From the NCBI RefSeq assembly GCF_014192015.1, contig NZ_JACHXJ010000004.1, forward strand, positions 186,001 through 250,000: DNA of 64,000 nucleotides, written 5' to 3'. This DNA comes from Paenibacillus rhizosphaerae. GTDB taxonomy: Bacteria; Bacillota; Bacilli; Paenibacillales; Paenibacillaceae. Position 1 is the first letter of the stretch; each line of letters starts with the position of its first letter. The notes under the pieces are model-generated. The model had not been told where the DNA came from. It did no database searches and worked only from the letters and a program-made list of their open reading frames with translations. Made by a program: the position numbers and the translations under genes. Below are positions 59,593 to 64,000 of this stretch, piece by piece.

Positions 59593-61008
59593 ATGATGAA
59601 AAAACACCGAAAGCCGCTGACGGCAGCGATTGTATTTCTGCTCACGGCAGGATTGCTGCTGAGCGCCTGCACCCGGTCGGAGGAAAGCGGCGGGCCTGCA
59701 GCCGGAAGCTCGGACAAGGGGGGAACTCAGGCGGAGGCCGGCGAACAGATCAAGCTCCGCCTCACCTTATGGGGAGCGCCTAATGAAATTGCCGTAAACA
59801 AAAAGGTCATCGCCCGGTTCGAAGCAGAACACCCCAATGTGAAGGTGGAACTGCAGCAGATTCCTACCGATTACGACACCAAGCTGACGACCATGGTTGC
59901 CGGCAACGATGAGCCGGACGTGGCGATGATGGAATCGGCGACGATCGCCTTTCCGCTTGCGGAACAGGGAAAATTCCTGAATCTTCAGGAATTTCTGGAC
60001 AAGGATTCCGAAATAAAGGCCGATACGCTGGTCCCGAATATCACCTATTCCTCGGAGCCCGGCAATATCATCGGTATTGCCCCCGGCCCGGAATCGTTTA
60101 CGCTTTTTTATAACGAAGATGTCTTCAAGGAGGCTGGGTTGACGCCGCCGCCTTCAAAAGTATCGGAAGCGTGGACCTGGGAACAGTTCGTGGATACTGC
60201 CAAGAAGTTGACCCTGGACAACAAAGGACGGAATGCGGACGATCCGAATTTTGATCCGAAAAACATCAAGCAATATGGGGTGAACCCCGGCAACTGGTGG
60301 GGAGCATACAGCAGCTTTATTTTTTCAAATGGCGGCGACTTTGTCTCCCCGGACGGCAAAACATTTGCTTTGAACCAGCCGGAAGCCGTCGAGGCGCTGC
60401 AGAATATCGCCGATCTGATCAATAAGTACCACGTTGCACCGTCACCGCTGCAGGCTAAGAACATTCCGGCAACAAATGTGGCTCTGCAGACGAGAAAAGT
60501 GGCGATGGTGATTGACGGACAATGGAACACCAGCACGCTTGCGGAATCGAAGGTTCACTTTAACGTCGGGGTGCTTCCTGTCATGAAAAAGCCGGCGACC
60601 ACGGTAGTCTGCGCGATGTTTTCCATCTTTAAATCGACCAAGCATCCCCAAGAGTCCTGGGAGCTGCTCAAGGCGCTTATTGACCCGGACGCGTCAATCG
60701 AGATGCTAACTTACGGCACATGGATGCCTTCGCTGAAGGACTGGTATACGGATGATGCCCTGCTGTCGAAATGGGCGGTAAATCAGCCTTCCCGGCCATC
60801 AGGCTACAAAGATGCGGTTATTGACGTTGTGCTGAATCACAGTCATGCCACGCCTACCGGCTACGTTAAGAATTTCAACAAAATCATGGATATCGTCAAT
60901 CCTGCCATGGATAACGTATGGTTGGGCAAAACAACGGCCAAGGAGGCCATGGACAGCATCGCGGCCAAGGCTCAGGCACAGGTGCAAGGACGGCGAGACG
61001 TAAAATAG
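59593..61008 (+). CDS. Sugar ABC transporter substrate-binding lipoprotein
   Basis: Family 1 solute-binding lipoprotein of 471 aa. Start at 59593 or the adjacent ATG at 59596 (AGGAGAGG upstream). The signal peptide ends in lipobox LSAC with Cys26, then a Ser/Gly/Glu tether. SBP markers: RFEAEHPNVKVELQQIP and the C-terminal KSTKHPQESWELLKALI. First gene of the transport operon 59593-62799, followed by the GH127 gene, which suggests an arabinose-containing oligosaccharide as ligand (inference). Confidence 0.94.
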   Translation: MMKKHRKPLTAAIVFLLTAGLLLSACTRSEESGGPAAGSSDKGGTQAEAGEQIKLRLTLWGAPNEIAVNKKVIARFEAEHPNVKVELQQIPTDYDTKLTTMVAGNDEPDVAMMESATIAFPLAEQGKFLNLQEFLDKDSEIKADTLVPNITYSSEPGNIIGIAPGPESFTLFYNEDVFKEAGLTPPPSKVSEAWTWEQFVDTAKKLTLDNKGRNADDPNFDPKNIKQYGVNPGNWWGAYSSFIFSNGGDFVSPDGKTFALNQPEAVEALQNIADLINKYHVAPSPLQAKNIPATNVALQTRKVAMVIDGQWNTSTLAESKVHFNVGVLPVMKKPATTVVCAMFSIFKSTKHPQESWELLKALIDPDASIEMLTYGTWMPSLKDWYTDDALLSKWAVNQPSRPSGYKDAVIDVVLNHSHATPTGYVKNFNKIMDIVNPAMDNVWLGKTTAKEAMDSIAAKAQAQVQGRRDVK

Positions 61009-61024
61009 GGGGCTTAAAGTACAC

Positions 61025-61972
61025 ATGCAGACGAACATTCCGATGAACGCTCCGGTTCCTGTACGCCGCAAGGCGGGCGTGCGGGAACGCAAAGCTCTGT
61101 TCTACGGGCTGCTGTTTACGGCTCCGGCGGTACTCGGGTTTATCCTGTTTACCGCCGGTCCCATGATCGCGAGCTTTGTGCTGAGCTTGACCGATTACAA
61201 CGTATTCAAGGAGTCGGTGTCCTTTATCGGCTTCGACAACTATGCCCGGCTCTTCTCCGGCCAGGACGAGAGTTTCTACCGCTCGCTTGGCGTGACGTTT
61301 TATTTCGTCCTGCTGCGGGTGCCGGCCTGCATCATCATTTCCTTCATCATCGCGCTGCTGCTGAACATGAACATTAAGGCGCGCGCCTTGTTCCGGACGA
61401 TCATTTATCTGCCGAGCATCGTGCCGGCAGTGGCCTCGGCGATGATATGGATGTGGCTGCTCAACCCGGACCTCGGGCTGATCAACATGATGCTGAAATG
61501 GCTTCACCTGCCGACGAGCGACTGGATTTTTTCTGAAAAGAGCGTCATCCCCTCCATTGTGCTGACGACGCTGTGGGGCATCGGAGGGACGGTCATCATT
61601 TTTCTGGCGGGCTTGTCCGGCATTCCCAAGCAGTACTACGAGGCGGTTGATGTGGACGGGGGCGGCTGGTACCACAAGCTGCGTCATATTACGATTCCGA
61701 TGGTGACGCCGACGATCTTTTTCAACGCGGTAATGACCATCATCAGCTCCTTCCAGGTGTTTAACGAGGCGTATATTTTGACCCAGGGGGGACCGAACGA
61801 CAAGAGTCTGTTCTTCGTGTTCTATCTGTGGCGGACCGCGTTCCGGGATACGGAAATGGGTTATGCCTCGGCGCTGGCCTGGGTGCTGTTCGTGATCATT
61901 CTGGCGTTTACATTCCTCGTGTTCCGGTCGTCGAAATCCTGGGTTCACTACGAAGGAGGCGGGCCGTCATGA
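61025..61972 (+). CDS. Sugar ABC transporter permease, MalF/UgpA type
   Basis: Membrane permease of 315 aa, about six helices. Typical N-terminal helix (LFTAPAVLGFILFTAGPMI), EAA loop IPKQYYEAVDVDGGGWYHKL near residue 205, and C-terminus KSWVHYEGG. A GGGGGG run about 12 nt before the ATG serves as a rather distant ribosome site. Overlaps the next permease gene by 4 bp (ATGA). Confidence 0.95.
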   Translation: MQTNIPMNAPVPVRRKAGVRERKALFYGLLFTAPAVLGFILFTAGPMIASFVLSLTDYNVFKESVSFIGFDNYARLFSGQDESFYRSLGVTFYFVLLRVPACIIISFIIALLLNMNIKARALFRTIIYLPSIVPAVASAMIWMWLLNPDLGLINMMLKWLHLPTSDWIFSEKSVIPSIVLTTLWGIGGTVIIFLAGLSGIPKQYYEAVDVDGGGWYHKLRHITIPMVTPTIFFNAVMTIISSFQVFNEAYILTQGGPNDKSLFFVFYLWRTAFRDTEMGYASALAWVLFVIILAFTFLVFRSSKSWVHYEGGGPS

Positions 61973-62799
61973 GGGAATCCAGACTGAAGCTGGGCGCGGG
62001 CTATGTGGCGCTCGGACTGATCTCGCTGCTGTTTATCATCCCGTTTATTTGGCTGATCCGGAGCTCGCTGATGGATTTATCCCAGATCTTCGTGATGCCC
62101 CCGGAATGGATTCCGCATCCCTTCCACTGGGACAATTATAAAAGGGCGCTTACGTCCCTCCCGTTCGGCACTTACTTCGTCAATACGCTGGTCATCGTGG
62201 CGAGCGTGATGATCGGAACGGTGCTGACGAGCACGATTTCGGCGTTCGGGTTTTCACGGATCCGCTGGAAAGGGCGGGATGCCGTGTTCGCCGTCCTGCT
62301 GTCGAGCATGATGCTGCCGGGAGCGGTAACGCTCATCCCGAGCTTTCTCGGCTGGAAGGAGCTCGGGTTCTATGATACGTATTATCCGCTCATCGTGCCG
62401 TCCTTTTTCGGAGGCGGAATCTTCAACATCTTTTTGCTGCGGCAATTCTATATGTCGATTCCGAAGGACTTTGACGAAGCGGCCGTCGTCGACGGGGCGG
62501 GTTACTTTCAAATCTATTGGCGCATCATTCTGCCGCTCAGCCGCTCTGCGGTGATCGTTGTCGCCTTGTTCACCTTCCTGGGCACCTGGAACGACTTCAT
62601 GGGACCGCTCATTTACCTGAAGAGCGACAGCCGCTTCACGCTGGCGCTAGGCCTGCAGATGTTCCAGGGCAGCTACTCGGCCCAGTGGGATCTGCTGATG
62701 GCGGCCTCTGCGGTGGTCATTCTCCCGTGCGTTCTCATTTTTTTGCTGGGACAGCGTTATTTTCTGGAGGGAATTACCCTGACGGGGTTGAAAGGTTAA
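61969..62799 (+). CDS. Sugar ABC transporter permease, MalG/UgpE type
   Basis: Second permease of the importer, 276 aa, about six helices. The start at 61969 overlaps the partner's stop and follows GGAGGCGGG. N-terminal pattern PFIWLIRSSLMDLSQIFVMP, EAA loop IPKDFDEAAVVDGAGYFQIY near residue 170, C-terminus GITLTGLKG. The GH127 gene follows after 37 bp, so import and hydrolysis are probably coexpressed. Confidence 0.95.
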   Translation: MRESRLKLGAGYVALGLISLLFIIPFIWLIRSSLMDLSQIFVMPPEWIPHPFHWDNYKRALTSLPFGTYFVNTLVIVASVMIGTVLTSTISAFGFSRIRWKGRDAVFAVLLSSMMLPGAVTLIPSFLGWKELGFYDTYYPLIVPSFFGGGIFNIFLLRQFYMSIPKDFDEAAVVDGAGYFQIYWRIILPLSRSAVIVVALFTFLGTWNDFMGPLIYLKSDSRFTLALGLQMFQGSYSAQWDLLMAASAVVILPCVLIFLLGQRYFLEGITLTGLKG

Positions 62800-62836
62800 T
62801 CATTGCAGCATATTGCATGAAGGGAGAGGGTGCAGG

Positions 62837-64000
62837 ATGACAACGGCTCATTCGCAGCAGGGCTGGCAGGGCGTGCCTTTTACTCAGGTGAAGATCCAGG
62901 ATGAACTGTGGAAGCAAAAGCTGGAGGTGTGCAAGCAGGTAACGCTCCGGACCTGCCTGGACAAATGCGAATCGACCGGGCGGATCAGCAATTTCGCCAA
63001 AGCGGCCGGTCTTATGGAAGGGGAATTCGAAGGGATTTATTTTAACGATTCCGATGTGTACAAGGTGCTTGAAGGCGCGGCATATCTGCTGATGGCGGAC
63101 CGCGACCCCGAGCTGGAGGCGGAGATCGACCGGATCATCGGCTTGATCGCAGCGGCTCAGGAGCCGGACGGATACCTGACGACGTATTACACGCTTGAAG
63201 CTCCGGACCGGAAGTGGACGGATATGGAAAAGCACGAAATGTATAACGGCGGCCACCTGATCGAAGCGGCGGTTGCGTACCATGCGGCTACAGGCAAGCG
63301 CACGCTGCTGGACGTGGCCTGCAAGCTGGCGGACCATTACGACAGCCTGTTCGGGCCGGGCAAGCGGCATTGGGTGGAAGGCCATGAGGAGATCGAGCTG
63401 GCGCTGATCAAGCTGTACCGCGCGACCGGCGAGGAGCGTTATTGGAAGCTCGCGCTGTGGCTGCTCGAGGAGCGGGGGCACGGGCACGGCCAAGGCGCGA
63501 TATGGGACCGCGAGGAGTGGGGACCGGCATACTGCCAGGACGATGTCCCTGTCCGCGATATCGAAAAGGTCACCGGGCACGCTGTCCGTGCGATGTATCT
63601 GTACACCGCCATGGCGGACGTGGTGCTGGCCTCCGGGGACCGGACCTACGAAGACGCCCTGCGCAAAGTGTGGGCGCACACGGTCGAGCGGAACATGTAC
63701 ATTACCGGAGGCATCGGGCCGTCCCGGCATAATGAAGGGTTTACACACGACTACGACCTCCCGAACGAGAGCGCTTACTGCGAAACCTGCGCCTCGATCG
63801 CGATGGTGTTCTGGAATCACCGGATGAGCCTGCTGTTTGGCGAGGCGAAGTACGCCGACGTCGTAGAGCGCTCCATGTACAACGGAGCTTTGGCGGGGAT
63901 TTCGCTGTCCGGCGACCGCTTTTTCTACGTCAACCCGCTGGCGTCCCGGGGGGATCATCACCGGACCGAATGGTTCGATACGTCCTGCTGCCCGACGAAT
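62837..64000 (+). CDS. GH127 beta-L-arabinofuranosidase-like enzyme (3' partial)
   Basis: Glycoside hydrolase family 127 (formerly DUF1680), cytoplasmic: no signal peptide is seen. The first 388 residues are present; the reading frame runs off the window end. The family (HypBA1 type) uses a zinc-bound cysteine nucleophile. The expected site is here: ETC (E316, C318) and CC (C384, C385), with E300 sixteen residues before E316 as the candidate acid/base, matching the HypBA1 spacing E322/E338. An alpha/alpha-barrel pattern (GGHLIEAAVAYHAATGK; EEIELALIKLYRATGEERY) is clear. AGGGAGAGGG precedes the ATG. It probably releases L-arabinose from oligosaccharides delivered by the adjacent importer. Confidence 0.92.
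   Translation, partial: MTTAHSQQGWQGVPFTQVKIQDELWKQKLEVCKQVTLRTCLDKCESTGRISNFAKAAGLMEGEFEGIYFNDSDVYKVLEGAAYLLMADRDPELEAEIDRIIGLIAAAQEPDGYLTTYYTLEAPDRKWTDMEKHEMYNGGHLIEAAVAYHAATGKRTLLDVACKLADHYDSLFGPGKRHWVEGHEEIELALIKLYRATGEERYWKLALWLLEERGHGHGQGAIWDREEWGPAYCQDDVPVRDIEKVTGHAVRAMYLYTAMADVVLASGDRTYEDALRKVWAHTVERNMYITGGIGPSRHNEGFTHDYDLPNESAYCETCASIAMVFWNHRMSLLFGEAKYADVVERSMYNGALAGISLSGDRFFYVNPLASRGDHHRTEWFDTSCCPTN

Noticed and set aside
1..64000. tRNA, rRNA, insertion sequences, prophage or replication origin
   Set aside because: No cloverleaf, rRNA core, transposase, integrase or DnaA-box cluster was seen on either strand by eye.

Overview
The window looks like chromosomal DNA of a Paenibacillus-type member of the Bacillota. 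The evidence is a moderately GC-rich composition, strong AGGAGG-like ribosome binding sites with occasional TTG/GTG starts, YesM/YesN-type two-component systems next to sugar ABC importers without their own ATPase gene, catabolite-responsive (cre-like) elements, and secreted BIG2, copper-amine-oxidase-like and FecR surface proteins. No rRNA, tRNA, phage, insertion sequence or CRISPR array was seen. Species cannot be fixed from the sequence alone.

Layout. (1) 1-5651: sensor kinase (5' end outside the window), AraC-type response regulator and a three-gene sugar ABC importer. (2) 6112-7395: Bcr/CflA drug exporter. (3) 14638 down to 7616, minus strand: a second ABC importer, a LacI regulator, a BadF/NagK-type sugar kinase and a GH4 6-phospho-glycosidase, with two matching palindromic operators around the promoter. 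(4) 15242-20081: response regulator, membrane-anchored serine hydrolase, peptide-type ABC transporter and sensor kinase, resembling an antimicrobial-peptide detoxification module, behind a leader of about 265 nt. (5) 20149-27420: WYL regulator, MATE exporter, DsbA/FrnE-like protein, a second serine hydrolase and a secreted protein of nine BIG2 repeats. (6) 27631-30174: a UvrA-like ATPase lacking the UvrB-binding domain.

(7) 30489-49437 is the most unusual part: a roughly 19 kb two-armed locus. On the plus strand are a VWA protein, a tubulin/FtsZ-like GTPase of 1129 aa, an 828-aa partner, a second membrane VWA protein, a 221-aa protein, a 1.5 kb gene-free repeat tract, a zinc-ribbon P-loop GTPase and a 1077-aa membrane protein. 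Divergent on the minus strand are a 49-aa membrane peptide, a zinc-ribbon membrane protein and a 596-aa membrane-anchored protein. From memory this resembles computationally predicted conflict systems built on double-GTPase/GAP1 and tubulin-like proteins. I know of no experimental function for it.

(8) 49494-51748: a VOC protein, then a purine-controlled FAD oxidoreductase. PurR-box-like sites and a guanine-class riboswitch precede it, and the riboswitch appears wired as an ON switch. (9) 51953-55861: two secreted proteins (NHL plus copper-amine-oxidase-like domain; FecR plus coiled coil). (10) 56010-64000: a third response regulator/kinase pair with an ABC importer and a GH127 beta-L-arabinofuranosidase cut off by the window end, suggesting uptake of arabinose-containing oligosaccharides.

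All positions and motifs were read by eye. Family names rest on motif recognition and memory, with no database search.
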